Source: Okeania sp. KiyG1 (GTDB taxonomy: Bacteria > Cyanobacteriota > Cyanobacteriia > Cyanobacteriales > Microcoleaceae). Taken from it: 32,160 nt of DNA. The DNA lies in the NCBI RefSeq assembly GCF_014132355.1, contig NZ_BLZO01000164.1, forward strand, positions 1-32,160. The letters are read 5' to 3'. The position numbers and the translations under genes were made by a program. Numbering within the stretch: the stretch's first letter is position 1; every line of letters begins with the position of its first letter. The notes under the pieces were generated by a model, which did no database searches, had not been told where the DNA came from, and was given only the letters and a program-made list of their open reading frames with translations. Below, piece by piece: positions 1 to 10,534 of the stretch.

Positions 1-2
1 AT

Positions 3-137
3 GACCCTAACTTCAACAATTATCGTGCAGAGAATGGTGCAGAAACTCTTTATATTGGTGTGAGTGGTTCAAGTACATTTTATGACCCAAGTACTGATAC
101 TGTTGGTAGTGATGGTTTCTCCTGGGCAAGTGGGTAG
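3..137 (+). pseudogene. Upstream piece of giant PPC-repeat protein (frame-shifted end)
   Basis: Read in the frame that begins at base 3, the left edge encodes the end of a PPC-like unit (YRAENGAETLYIGVSGSS, then FYDPSTDTVGSDGFSW). It then hits TAG at 135-137. Later copies read FPWEVGSYDL at the same place. The DNA here has one extra base near 127 (gggcaag where the other copies have gggaag), which moves the reading frame and creates the stop. This is therefore the continuation of the gene to the right, not a separate gene, and its true start lies outside the window. The indel may be a real mutation or a sequence error. Confidence 0.75.
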
Positions 138-3100
138 TTATGATTTAACCATTGAAACTGTGGGTCGGACTTTAGGAGTAGATGAAACTAACGATATACT
201 AGCAGAAGCAATAGATACTGGTTTAAATTTAACTAACTCAGGAATCTTCAACTATTCAGGAGAAATAGGAGATAACACTAACCTATTACCAGAAAACGAT
301 GTAGATTTATTCAAGTTGGAGCTCGATATTGGAGAACAGGTGAAATTCTCTGAGAATATTGACCTGTTAGATGAGAATGGAAATCCCATCCCTAGTGGTC
401 GAGTTCAATTGTTTGATGCTAATGGTTTGTTCTTGTCTACAGAACAAGACCCAGAAAGTCCAGATTTTGATGACAGAATTTACCGTGCTGAAAATGAACC
501 GGAAACTCTATATATTGGTGTGAGTGGTTTTGGTACATTTTATGACCCAAGTACTGATACTGTTGGTAGTGATGGTTTCCCTTGGGAAGTGGGTAGTTAT
601 GATTTAACCATTGAAACTGTGGGTCGGACTTTAGGAGTAGATGAAACTAACGATATACTAGCAGAAGCAATAGATACTGGTTTAAATTTAACTAACTCAG
701 GAATCTTCAACTATTCAGGAGAAATAGGAGATAACACTAACCTATTACCAGAAAACGATGTAGATTTATTCAAGTTGGAGCTCGATATTGGAGAACAGGT
801 GAAATTCTCTGAGAATATTGACCTGTTAGATGAGAATGGAAATCCCATCCCTAGTGGTCGAGTTCAATTGTTTGATGCTAATGGTTTGTTCTTGTCTACA
901 GAACAAGACCCAGAAAGTCCAGATTTTGATGACAGAATTTACCGTGCTGAAAATGAACCGGAAACTCTATATATTGGTGTGAGTGGTTTTGGTACATTTT
1001 ATGACCCAAGTACTGATACTGTTGGTAGTGATGGTTTCCCTTGGGAAGTGGGTAGTTATGATTTAACCATTGAAACTGTGGGTCGGACTTTAGGAGTAGA
1101 TGAAACTAACGATATACTAGCAGAAGCAATAGATACTGGTTTAAATTTAACTAACTCAGGAATCTTCAACTATTCAGGAGAAATAGGAGATAACACTAAC
1201 CTATTACCAGAAAACGATGTAGATTTATTCAAGTTGGAGCTCGATATTGGAGAACAGGTGAAATTCTCTGAGAATATTGACCTGTTAGATGAGAATGGAA
1301 ATCCCATCCCTAGTGGTCGAGTTCAATTGTTTGATGCTAATGGTTTGTTCTTGTCTACAGAACAAGACCCAGAAAGTCCAGATTTTGATGACAGAATTTA
1401 CCGTGCTGAAAATGAACCGGAAACTCTATATATTGGTGTGAGTGGTTTTGGTACATTTTATGACCCAAGTACTGATACTGTTGGTAGTGATGGTTTCCCT
1501 TGGGAAGTGGGTAGTTATGATTTAACCATTGAAACTGTGGGTCGGACTTTAGGAGTAGATGAAACTAACGATATACTAGCAGAAGCAATAGATACTGGTT
1601 TAAATTTAACTAACTCAGGAATCTTCAACTATTCAGGAGAAATAGGAGATAACACTAACCTATTACCAGAAAACGATGTAGATTTATTCAAGTTGGAGCT
1701 CGATATTGGAGAACAGGTGAAATTCTCTGAGAATATTGACCTGTTAGATGAGAATGGAAATCCCATCCCTAGTGGTCGAGTTCAATTGTTTGATGCTAAT
1801 GGTTTGTTCTTGTCTACAGAACAAGACCCAGAAAGTCCAGATTTTGATGACAGAATTTACCGTGCTGAAAATGAACCGGAAACTCTATATATTGGTGTGA
1901 GTGGTTTTGGTACATTTTATGACCCAAGTACTGATACTGTTGGTAGTGATGGTTTCCCTTGGGAAGTGGGTAGTTATGATTTAACCATTGAAACTGTGGG
2001 TCGGACTTTAGGAGTAGATGAAACTAACGATATACTAGCAGAAGCAATAGATACTGGTTTAAATTTAACTAACTCAGGAATCTTCAACTATTCAGGAGAA
2101 ATAGGAGATAACACTAACCTATTACCAGAAAACGATGTAGATTTATTCAAGTTGGAGCTCGATATTGGAGAACAGGTGAAATTCTCTGAGAATATTGACC
2201 TGTTAGATGAGAATGGAAATCCCATCCCTAGTGGTCGAGTTCAATTGTTTGATGCTAATGGTTTGTTCTTGTCTACAGAACAAGACCCAGAAAGTCCAGA
2301 TTTTGATGACAGAATTTACCGTGCTGAAAATGAACCGGAAACTCTATATATTGGTGTGAGTGGTTTTGGTACATTTTATGACCCAAGTACTGATACTGTT
2401 GGTAGTGATGGTTTCCCTTGGGAAGTGGGTAGTTATGATTTAACCATTGAAACTGTGGGTCGGACTTTAGGAGTAGATGAAACTAACGATATACTAGCAG
2501 AAGCAATAGATACTGGTTTAAATTTAACTAACTCAGGAATCTTCAACTATTCAGGAGAAATAGGAGATAACACTAACCTATTACCAGAAAACGATGTAGA
2601 TTTATTCAAGTTGGAGCTCGATATTGGAGAACAGGTGAAATTCTCTGAGAATATTGACCTGTTAGATGAGAATGGAAATCCCATCCCTAGTGGTCGAGTT
2701 CAATTGTTTGATGCTAATGGTTTGTTCTTGTCTACAGAACAAGACCCAGAAAGTCCAGATTTTGATGACAGAATTTACCGTGCTGAAAATGAACCGGAAA
2801 CTCTATATATTGGTGTGAGTGGTTTTGGTACATTTTATGACCCAAGTACTGATACTGTTGGTAGTGATGGTTTCCCTTGGGAAGTGGGTAGTTATGATTT
2901 AACCATTGAAACTGTGGGTCGGACTTTAGGAGTAGATGAAACTAACGATATACTAGCAGAAGCAATAGATACTGGTTTAAATTTAACTAACTCAGGAATC
3001 TTCAACTATTCAGGAGAAATAGGAGATAACACTAACCTATTACCAGAAAACGATGTAGATTTATTCAAGTTGGAGCTCGATATTGGAGAACAGGTGAAAT

Positions 3101-6100
3101 TCTCCGAGAATATTGACCTGTTAGATGAAAATGGAAATCCCATCCCTAGTGGTCGAGTTCAATTGTTTGATGCTAATGGTTTGTTCTTGTCTACAGAACA
3201 AGACCCAGAAAGTCCAGATTTTGATGACAGAATTTACCGTGCTGAAAATGAACCGGAAACTCTATATATTGGTGTGAGTGGTTTTGGTACATTTTATGAC
3301 CCAAGTACTGATACTGTTGGTAGTGATGGTTTCCCTTGGGAAGTGGGTAGTTATGATTTAACCATTGAAACTGTGGGTCGGACTTTAGGAGTAGATGAAA
3401 CTAACGATATACTAGCAGAAGCAATAGATACTGGTTTAAATTTAACTAACTCAGGAATCTTCAACTATTCAGGAGAAATAGGAGATAACACTAACCTATT
3501 ACCAGAAAACGATGTAGATTTATTCAAGTTGGAGCTCGATATTGGAGAACAGGTGAAATTCTCCGAGAATATTGACCTGTTAGATGAAAATGGAAATCCC
3601 ATCCCTAGTGGTCGAGTTCAATTGTTTGATGCTAATGGTTTGTTCTTGTCTACAGAACAAGACCCAGAAAGTCCAGATTTTGATGACAGAATTTACCGTG
3701 CTGAAAATGAACCGGAAACTCTATATATTGGTGTGAGTGGTTTTGGTACATTTTATGACCCAAGTACTGATACTGTTGGTAGTGATGGTTTCCCTTGGGA
3801 AGTGGGTAGTTATGATTTAACCATTGAAACTGTGGGTCGGACTTTAGGAGTAGATGAAACTAACGATATACTAGCAGAAGCAATAGATACTGGTTTAAAT
3901 TTAACTAACTCAGGAATCTTCAACTATTCAGGAGAAATAGGAGATAACACTAACCTATTACCAGAAAACGATGTAGATTTATTCAAGTTGGAGCTCGATA
4001 TTGGAGAACAGGTGAAATTCTCTGAGAATATTGACCTGTTAGATGAGAATGGATTCCCCATTGCTCCAGGTCGAGTGCAGCTATTTAATGCTGATGGTAT
4101 GACATTGTTTGGAGAGTCAGACCCAGATGGTTCTAGTTTTGACAGAATTTACCGTGCTGAATTTGAACCGGAAACTCTATATATTGGTGTGAGTGGTATC
4201 AACACATTTTATGACCCCAGCACTGATACTGTTGGTAATGGTGGTTTCTCTAATGAAGTGGGAACTTATAATTTAACGATTGAAACTGTGGATCGGACTT
4301 TGGGTGCTGATGAAACTAACGATATTTTAGCTGAAGCAATAGATACGGGATTAAATTTAACTAACTCAGGAGTATTCAACTATTCAGGAGAAATAGGAGA
4401 TAATACCAACCTCTTACCAGAAAATGATGTAGATTTATTTAAGTTTGAGCTGGATATTGGGGAACAGGTGAAATTCTCTGAGGAAATTGAGCTGTTAGAT
4501 GAAAATGGCAATCCCATTGCTCCAGGTCGAGTGCAGCTATTTAATGCTGATGGTATGACATTGTTTGGAGAGTCAGACCCAGATGGTTCTATTTTTGACA
4601 GAATTTACCGTGCTGAATTTGAACCGGAAACTCTATATATTGGTGTGAGTGGTTCAATGACAAGTTATGACCCTAGCACTGATACTGTTGGTGATGGTGG
4701 TATGGTTGACCAAGTGGGTAGTTATGATTTAACTATTGAAACTAACGACCCTCCCACATTAGATTTAGACGGTAACGACAGCAGTGGAGCCACAGGTAAC
4801 GACTACACAACAACCTTCATAGAAGGAGGAAATGCAGTTGCCATAGGAGATAACGGTGACGTTGTGATTACAGACGTAGACGACACAAATATAGAGTCAG
4901 CCACAATCACATTAACCAACCGACCAGACGGAGATACAGTAGAAAGCTTATCAGTCAACAGCACACTACCAACTGGAATAACAGCCAGTAGCTATGACAG
5001 TGCCACAGGAACAATCACACTAACAGGTAGTGCTACACTAGCAGATTATCAGACTGCTATAGCTCAAATAGAATACAACAACAGCTCAACAAATCCCAAC
5101 ACCAACGCTCGTAGCGTCACAGTAGTGGTAAATGATGGGGATAGCGATAGCAACACAGCTACAACAACAATTAATATCATAGCCACAAACAGCGCTCCTG
5201 TAGTCAATAGCAACGCCATCACTGTAGATGAGGCCAGTCAAAATACAGGATTAGGACTAACAGCTCCCACGGACGCAGATGGAGACCCATTGACCATCAC
5301 CGTCACCGGACTGCCCACATTAGGCCAAGTTACCAAAGCAGACGGTACAGTAGTTAATAATGGGGACACATTAACATCAGAGGAACTACAAGGACTCCTC
5401 TACGATGCTCCTGCTGACTACGATGGAACAAAAGATCCTGGAGATTTCACCTATAATGTCGGCGACGGTACAACAAATGTATCTGGTAGCACAGACATAA
5501 CTATAACCACAGTCAACGAGCCGCCTGTAGCCGAAAACGACAGCGCTAGTACCAACAGAGGAGAAGCAGTCACCTTCAGCATTACCAGCAATGACTCAGA
5601 TACAGACGACACCCTAGACCTAACTACAGTAGACCTAGACCCTAGTACACCTGAACGAGACACTAGCATAACTGTACCAGGAGAAGGCGGCTATACAGTT
5701 GATGATGCTGGGAATGTTACCTTTACCCCTGAAGCTGGTTTCACTGGTGTTACTACTCCCATTACATACACTATTCAAGATAACTTGGGAGCAGTTTCCA
5801 ACGAAGCCAATATTTCCATAGAAGTCACTGAGATAGGAAATCTAGAAAACGATAGTACTTCCACACCACCCAACACCCCAGTCACATTCAGCATCAGTGA
5901 CAACGATGAAAATGTAGACCCCTCTACTATAGACCTAGACACAGAAACCCCAGGAATACAGAAAAACATCACAGTCCCAGGAGAAGGAACATTTGCCGTA
6001 GATGATGACGGGAACGTCACCTTTACCCCATTAGCAGGTTTTGAAGGAGAAGCATCCATTCCTTATACTGCTAATGACAACCAAGGCAACCCCTTAGAAC

Positions 6101-7194
6101 CCGCAGACATAACTGTAACTGTGGCTCCCATACCAGAATTAACAGATGACACAGCAAACACACCACCCAACACCCCAGTCACATTCAGCATCAGTGACAA
6201 CGATGAAAATGTAGACCCCTCTACTATAGACCTAGACACAGAAACCCCAGGAATACAGAAAAACATCACAGTCCCAGGAGAAGGAACATTTGCCGTAGAT
6301 GATGACGGGAACGTCACCTTTACCCCATTAGCAGGTTTTGAAGGAGAAGCATCCATTCCTTATACTGCTAATGACAACCAAGGCAACCCCTTAGAACCCG
6401 CAGACATAACTGTAACTGTGGCTCCCATACCAGAATTAACAGATGACACAGCAAACACACCACCCAACACCCCAGTCACATTCAGCATCAGTGACAACGA
6501 TGAAAATGTAGACCCCTCTACTATAGACCTAGACACAGAAACCCCAGGAATACAGAAAAACATCACAGTCCCAGGAGAAGGAACATTTGCCGTAGATGAT
6601 GACGGGAACGTCACCTTTACCCCATTAGCAGGTTTTGAAGGAGAAGCATCCATTCCTTATACTGCTAATGACAACCAAGGCAACCCCTTAGAACCCGCAG
6701 ACATAACTGTAACTGTGGCTCCCATACCAGAATTAACAGATGACACAGCAAACACACCACCCAACACCCCAGTCACATTCAGCATCAGTGACAACGATGA
6801 AAATGTAGACCCCTCTACTATAGACCTAGACACAGAAACCCCAGGAATACAGAAAAACATCACAGTCCCAGGAGAAGGAACATTTGCCGTAGATGATGAC
6901 GGGAACGTCACCTTTACCCCATTAGCAGGTTTTGAAGGAGAAGCATCCATTCCTTATACTGCTGATGACACTGAGGGCAACTCTTTAGAACCCGCAGACA
7001 TAACTGTAACTGTGGAACCCGTACCAGAATTAACAGATGACACAGCAAACACAGCTCCTAATACTCCAGTCACATTCAGCATCATCGAAAACGATGAAAA
7101 TGTAGACCCCTCTACTATAGACCTAGATCCAGAAACCCCAGGAATACAGAACAACTATCACAGTCCCAGGAGAAGGAACATTTGCCGTAGATGA
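64..7194 (+). CDS. Giant repeat protein, main piece: PPC-like repeats, cadherin/Ig-like domains, CshA-type fibril repeats
   Basis: This is the longest open piece of a very large, probably extracellular, repeat protein. From about residue 23 there are ten PPC-like units of 152-153 aa with the core PENDVDLFKLELDIGEQ and the closing strand GSYDLTIE. Next come a cadherin-like stretch (about 1560-1700), an Ig/tandem-95-like stretch with DADGDPLTI and TYTIQDN (about 1710-1920), and then the first CshA-type fibril units of 99 aa (NTPVTFSI, VPGEGTF, DDDGNVTFTP). The protein is very acidic and cysteine-free in what I read. The nominal GTG at 64 is not credible: its first 22 residues are repeat DNA read out of phase, and the true frame enters near 128. 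A +1 insertion near 7152 (cagaacaactatc, where sister units have cagaacactatc) ends this piece early at 7194. Adhesion, sheath or matrix function is inferred from domain type. No LPXTG, PEP-CTERM or RTX signal is seen. Confidence 0.75.
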   Translation: MVQVHFMTQVLILLVVMVSPGQVGSYDLTIETVGRTLGVDETNDILAEAIDTGLNLTNSGIFNYSGEIGDNTNLLPENDVDLFKLELDIGEQVKFSENIDLLDENGNPIPSGRVQLFDANGLFLSTEQDPESPDFDDRIYRAENEPETLYIGVSGFGTFYDPSTDTVGSDGFPWEVGSYDLTIETVGRTLGVDETNDILAEAIDTGLNLTNSGIFNYSGEIGDNTNLLPENDVDLFKLELDIGEQVKFSENIDLLDENGNPIPSGRVQLFDANGLFLSTEQDPESPDFDDRIYRAENEPETLYIGVSGFGTFYDPSTDTVGSDGFPWEVGSYDLTIETVGRTLGVDETNDILAEAIDTGLNLTNSGIFNYSGEIGDNTNLLPENDVDLFKLELDIGEQVKFSENIDLLDENGNPIPSGRVQLFDANGLFLSTEQDPESPDFDDRIYRAENEPETLYIGVSGFGTFYDPSTDTVGSDGFPWEVGSYDLTIETVGRTLGVDETNDILAEAIDTGLNLTNSGIFNYSGEIGDNTNLLPENDVDLFKLELDIGEQVKFSENIDLLDENGNPIPSGRVQLFDANGLFLSTEQDPESPDFDDRIYRAENEPETLYIGVSGFGTFYDPSTDTVGSDGFPWEVGSYDLTIETVGRTLGVDETNDILAEAIDTGLNLTNSGIFNYSGEIGDNTNLLPENDVDLFKLELDIGEQVKFSENIDLLDENGNPIPSGRVQLFDANGLFLSTEQDPESPDFDDRIYRAENEPETLYIGVSGFGTFYDPSTDTVGSDGFPWEVGSYDLTIETVGRTLGVDETNDILAEAIDTGLNLTNSGIFNYSGEIGDNTNLLPENDVDLFKLELDIGEQVKFSENIDLLDENGNPIPSGRVQLFDANGLFLSTEQDPESPDFDDRIYRAENEPETLYIGVSGFGTFYDPSTDTVGSDGFPWEVGSYDLTIETVGRTLGVDETNDILAEAIDTGLNLTNSGIFNYSGEIGDNTNLLPENDVDLFKLELDIGEQVKFSENIDLLDENGNPIPSGRVQLFDANGLFLSTEQDPESPDFDDRIYRAENEPETLYIGVSGFGTFYDPSTDTVGSDGFPWEVGSYDLTIETVGRTLGVDETNDILAEAIDTGLNLTNSGIFNYSGEIGDNTNLLPENDVDLFKLELDIGEQVKFSENIDLLDENGNPIPSGRVQLFDANGLFLSTEQDPESPDFDDRIYRAENEPETLYIGVSGFGTFYDPSTDTVGSDGFPWEVGSYDLTIETVGRTLGVDETNDILAEAIDTGLNLTNSGIFNYSGEIGDNTNLLPENDVDLFKLELDIGEQVKFSENIDLLDENGFPIAPGRVQLFNADGMTLFGESDPDGSSFDRIYRAEFEPETLYIGVSGINTFYDPSTDTVGNGGFSNEVGTYNLTIETVDRTLGADETNDILAEAIDTGLNLTNSGVFNYSGEIGDNTNLLPENDVDLFKFELDIGEQVKFSEEIELLDENGNPIAPGRVQLFNADGMTLFGESDPDGSIFDRIYRAEFEPETLYIGVSGSMTSYDPSTDTVGDGGMVDQVGSYDLTIETNDPPTLDLDGNDSSGATGNDYTTTFIEGGNAVAIGDNGDVVITDVDDTNIESATITLTNRPDGDTVESLSVNSTLPTGITASSYDSATGTITLTGSATLADYQTAIAQIEYNNSSTNPNTNARSVTVVVNDGDSDSNTATTTINIIATNSAPVVNSNAITVDEASQNTGLGLTAPTDADGDPLTITVTGLPTLGQVTKADGTVVNNGDTLTSEELQGLLYDAPADYDGTKDPGDFTYNVGDGTTNVSGSTDITITTVNEPPVAENDSASTNRGEAVTFSITSNDSDTDDTLDLTTVDLDPSTPERDTSITVPGEGGYTVDDAGNVTFTPEAGFTGVTTPITYTIQDNLGAVSNEANISIEVTEIGNLENDSTSTPPNTPVTFSISDNDENVDPSTIDLDTETPGIQKNITVPGEGTFAVDDDGNVTFTPLAGFEGEASIPYTANDNQGNPLEPADITVTVAPIPELTDDTANTPPNTPVTFSISDNDENVDPSTIDLDTETPGIQKNITVPGEGTFAVDDDGNVTFTPLAGFEGEASIPYTANDNQGNPLEPADITVTVAPIPELTDDTANTPPNTPVTFSISDNDENVDPSTIDLDTETPGIQKNITVPGEGTFAVDDDGNVTFTPLAGFEGEASIPYTANDNQGNPLEPADITVTVAPIPELTDDTANTPPNTPVTFSISDNDENVDPSTIDLDTETPGIQKNITVPGEGTFAVDDDGNVTFTPLAGFEGEASIPYTADDTEGNSLEPADITVTVEPVPELTDDTANTAPNTPVTFSIIENDENVDPSTIDLDPETPGIQNNYHSPRRRNICRR
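130..4713 (+). repeat. Ten tandem PPC-like coding units, 459-bp period
   Basis: Units begin at 130, 589, 1048, 1507, 1966, 2425, 2884, 3343, 3802 and 4258. The first eight are 459 bp and, by eye, identical except for two synonymous changes shared by the units at 2884 and 3343 (TCT to TCC, GAG to GAA). Unit nine diverges in its second half after about 4050 and is 456 bp. Unit ten is clearly older and also 456 bp. Near-identical DNA points to recent amplification or gene conversion. The copy number in an assembly of such a region is uncertain. Confidence 0.95.
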
Positions 7195-9994
7195 TGACGG
7201 GAACCTCACCTTTACCCCATTAGCAGGTTTTGAAGGAGAAGCATCCATTCCTTATACTGCTGATGACAACCAAGGCAACCCTTTAGAACCCGCAGACATA
7301 ACTGTAACTGTGGCTCCCATACCAGAATTAACAGATGACACAGCAAACACAGCTCCTAACACCCCAGTCACATTCAGCATCAGCGACAACGATGAAAATG
7401 TAGATGTCACCACCATCGACCTGGACCCAGAAACCCCAGGAATACAGAAAAACATCACAGTCCCAGGAGAAGGAACATTTGCCGTAGATGATGACGGGAA
7501 CGTCACCTTTACCCCAGTGGAAGGTTTTGAGGGTGAGTCATCTATTCCTTATACTGCTGATGACACCTCTGGCAACTCTTTAGAACCCGCAGACATAACT
7601 GTAACTGTGGCTGCCATACCAGAATTAACAGATGACACAGCAAACACACCACCCAACACCCCAGTCACATTCAATATCAGCGACAACGATGAAAATGTAG
7701 ATGTCACCACCATCGACCTGGACCCAGAAACCCCAGGAATACAGAAAAACATCACAGTCCCAGGAGAAAGTACATTTGCCGTAGATGATGACGGGAACGT
7801 CACCTTTACCCCAGTGGAAGGTTTTGAGGGTGAGTCATCTATTCCTTATACTGCTGATGACACCTCTGGCAACTCTTTAGAACCCGCAGACATAACTGTA
7901 ACTGTGGAACCCATACCAGAATTAACAGATGACACAGCAAACACAGCTCCTAATACCCCAGTCACATTCAATATCAGCGACAACGATGAAAATTTAGACC
8001 CCTCTACTATAGACCTAGACCCAGAAACCCCAGGAATACAGAACACTATCACAGTCCCAGGAGAAGGAACATTTGCCGTAGATGATGACGGGAACCTCAC
8101 CTTTACCCCATTAGCAGGTTTTGAAGGAGAAGCATCCATTCCTTATACTGCTAATGACAACCAAGGCAACCCCTTAGAACCCGCAGACATAACTGTAACT
8201 GTGGAACCCGTACCAGAATTAACAGATGACACAGCAAACACAGCTCCTAATACTCCAGTCACATTCAGCATCATCGAAAACGATGAAAATGTAGACCCCT
8301 CTACTATAGACCTAGACCCAGAAACCCCAGGAATACAGAAAAACATCACAGTACCAGGAGAAGGAACATTTGCCGTAGATGATGACGGGAACCTCACCTT
8401 TACCCCATTAGCAGGTTTTGAAGGAGAAGCATCCATTCCTTATACTGCTGATGACAACCAAGGCAACCCCTTAGAACCCGCAGACATAACTGTAACTGTA
8501 GCTCCCATACCAGAATTAACAGATGACACAGCAAACACAGCTCCTAATACTCCAGTCACATTCAGCATCATCGAAAACGATGAAAACATCGACCCAGCAA
8601 CGATAGACCTAGACCCAGAAACCCCAGGAATACAGAACACTATCACAGTCCCAGGAGAAGGAACATTTGCCGTAGATGATGACGGGAACCTCACCTTTAC
8701 CCCATTAGCAGGTTTTGAGGGTGAGTCATCCATTCCTTATGCTGCTGAGGACAATGAGGGCAACTCTTTAGAACCCGCAGACATAACTGTAAATGTAGCT
8801 CCCATACCAGAATTAACAGATGACACAGCAAACACAGCTCCTAATACTCCAGTCACATTCAGCATCATCGAAAACGATGAAAACATCGACCCAGCAACGA
8901 TAGACCTAGACCCAGAAACCCCAGGAATACAGAACACTATCACAGTACCAGGAGAAGGAACATTTACAGTAGATGATGACGGGAACGTAACCTTTACCCC
9001 AGTAGATGGTTTTGAGGGTGAGTCATCCATTCCTTATGCTGCTGAGGACAATGAGGGCAACTCTTTAGAACCCGCAGACATAACTGTAAATGTAGCTCCC
9101 ATACCAGAATTAACAGATGACACAGCAAACACAGCTCCTAATACTCCAGTCACATTCAGCATCATCGAAAACGATGAAAACATCGACCCAGCAACGATAG
9201 ACCTAGACCCAGAAACCCCAGGAATACAGAACACTATCACAGTACCAGGAGAAGGAACATTTACAGTAGATGATGACGGGAACGTAACCTTTACCCCAGT
9301 AGATGGTTTTGAGGGTGAGTCATCCATTCCTTATGCTGCTGAGGACAATGAGGGCAACTCTTTAGAACCCGCAGACATAACTGTAAATGTAGCTCCCATA
9401 CCAGAATTAACAGATGACACAGCAAACACAGCTCCTAATACTCCAGTCACATTCAGCATCAGCGACAACGATGAAAATGTAGATGTCACCACCATCGACC
9501 TGGACATAGACACCCCAGGAATACAGAAAACAATCACAGTCCCAGGAGAAGGTACATTTGCCGTAGATGATGACGGGAACGTAACCTTTACCCCAGTAGA
9601 TGGTTTTGAAGGAGAAGCATCCATTCCTTATACTGCTGATGACACTGAGGGCAACTCTTTAGAACCCGCAGACATAACTGTAAATGTAGCTCCTGTACCA
9701 GAATTAACAGATGACACAGCAACCACCCCTCCCAACACCCCAGTCACATTCAGCATCAGCGACAACGATGAAAATGTAGATGTCACCACCATAGACCTAG
9801 ACCCAGAAACCCCAGGAATACAAAAAAACATCACAGTCCCAGGAGAAGGAACATTTGCCGTAGATGATGACGGGAACGTCACCTTTACCCCAGTAGATGG
9901 TTTTGAAGGAGAAGCATCTATTCCTTATGGTGCTGATGACACTGAGGGCAACTCTTTAGATCCCGCAGACATAACTGTAACTGTGGAACCCATA
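5836..9994 (+). repeat. Fourteen tandem CshA-type fibril units, 297-bp period
   Basis: Units of 99 aa start near 5836, 6133, 6430, 6727, 7024, 7322, 7619, 7916, 8213, 8510, 8807, 9104, 9401 and 9698. Boundaries are set on the codons for PELTDDTAN. The unit at 7024 is 298 bp and contains the frame-breaking extra base. The units from 5836 to about 6957 are essentially identical at the DNA level, and those at 8807 and 9104 also match each other, so expansion happened more than once. The pattern of N-D-E-N, T-V-P-G-E-G-T-F and G-N-V-T-F-T-P fits the CshA fibril repeat family, which builds long surface fibrils in streptococci. The family assignment is from memory of the consensus. Confidence 0.85.
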
Positions 9995-10534
9995 GTGGAG
10001 AGTAGCGAACCAGTTCGGTTTGATTTTGATGGAGATGGCAAAGCTGATATTCTGTGGCGAGACCAAGAAACCGGAAAAAATCGGATGTGGTTGATGGATG
10101 GTACCACCAGGAGGGACCGTGGTGCAATTCCTACCTGGAACAATGATTTTGAAGTGGCAGGAGTAGCAGATTTTGATGGAGATGGCAAAGCTGATATTCT
10201 GTGGCGAGACCAAGAAACCGGAAAAAATCGGATGTGGTTGATGGATGGTACCACCAGGAGCGACCGTGGTGCAATTCCTACCTGGAGCACTGATTTTGAA
10301 GTGGCAGGAGTAGCAGACTTTGATGGAGATGGCAAAGCTGATATTCTGTGGCGAGACCAAGAAACCGGAAAAAATCGGATGTGGTTGATGGATGGTACCA
10401 ACAGGAGCGACCGTGGTGCAATTCCTACCTGGAGCACTGATTTTGAAGTGGCAGGAGTAGCAGACTTTGATGGAGATGGCAAAGCTGATATTCTGTGGCG
10501 AGACCAAGAAACCGGAAAAATCGGATGTGGTTGA
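7310..10534 (+). CDS. Giant repeat protein, second piece: CshA-type fibril repeats plus FG-GAP/VCBS-like repeats
   Basis: This continues the same protein after the 1-bp insertion near 7152. The frame is open from just after that point, so the GTG at 7310 is only the first possible start and not a real one. It carries nine CshA-type units of 99 aa, then a short linker (about residues 896-905), then FG-GAP/VCBS-like units with the calcium-loop sequence DFDGDGKADILWRD. The reading frame breaks at an A-run: 10516-10520 has five A where all sister units have six, after which it runs into TGA at 10532-10534. A 1074-aa protein starting in the middle of a repeat without a secretion signal is unlikely to be functional alone. 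Confidence 0.75.
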   Translation: MAPIPELTDDTANTAPNTPVTFSISDNDENVDVTTIDLDPETPGIQKNITVPGEGTFAVDDDGNVTFTPVEGFEGESSIPYTADDTSGNSLEPADITVTVAAIPELTDDTANTPPNTPVTFNISDNDENVDVTTIDLDPETPGIQKNITVPGESTFAVDDDGNVTFTPVEGFEGESSIPYTADDTSGNSLEPADITVTVEPIPELTDDTANTAPNTPVTFNISDNDENLDPSTIDLDPETPGIQNTITVPGEGTFAVDDDGNLTFTPLAGFEGEASIPYTANDNQGNPLEPADITVTVEPVPELTDDTANTAPNTPVTFSIIENDENVDPSTIDLDPETPGIQKNITVPGEGTFAVDDDGNLTFTPLAGFEGEASIPYTADDNQGNPLEPADITVTVAPIPELTDDTANTAPNTPVTFSIIENDENIDPATIDLDPETPGIQNTITVPGEGTFAVDDDGNLTFTPLAGFEGESSIPYAAEDNEGNSLEPADITVNVAPIPELTDDTANTAPNTPVTFSIIENDENIDPATIDLDPETPGIQNTITVPGEGTFTVDDDGNVTFTPVDGFEGESSIPYAAEDNEGNSLEPADITVNVAPIPELTDDTANTAPNTPVTFSIIENDENIDPATIDLDPETPGIQNTITVPGEGTFTVDDDGNVTFTPVDGFEGESSIPYAAEDNEGNSLEPADITVNVAPIPELTDDTANTAPNTPVTFSISDNDENVDVTTIDLDIDTPGIQKTITVPGEGTFAVDDDGNVTFTPVDGFEGEASIPYTADDTEGNSLEPADITVNVAPVPELTDDTATTPPNTPVTFSISDNDENVDVTTIDLDPETPGIQKNITVPGEGTFAVDDDGNVTFTPVDGFEGEASIPYGADDTEGNSLDPADITVTVEPIVESSEPVRFDFDGDGKADILWRDQETGKNRMWLMDGTTRRDRGAIPTWNNDFEVAGVADFDGDGKADILWRDQETGKNRMWLMDGTTRSDRGAIPTWSTDFEVAGVADFDGDGKADILWRDQETGKNRMWLMDGTNRSDRGAIPTWSTDFEVAGVADFDGDGKADILWRDQETGKIGCG

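Noticed and set aside
5451-9882. A ladder of minus-strand frames of 66-97 codons with nearly equal sequences
   Set aside because: They repeat with the 297-bp period and are antisense shadows of the fibril repeats on the plus strand.
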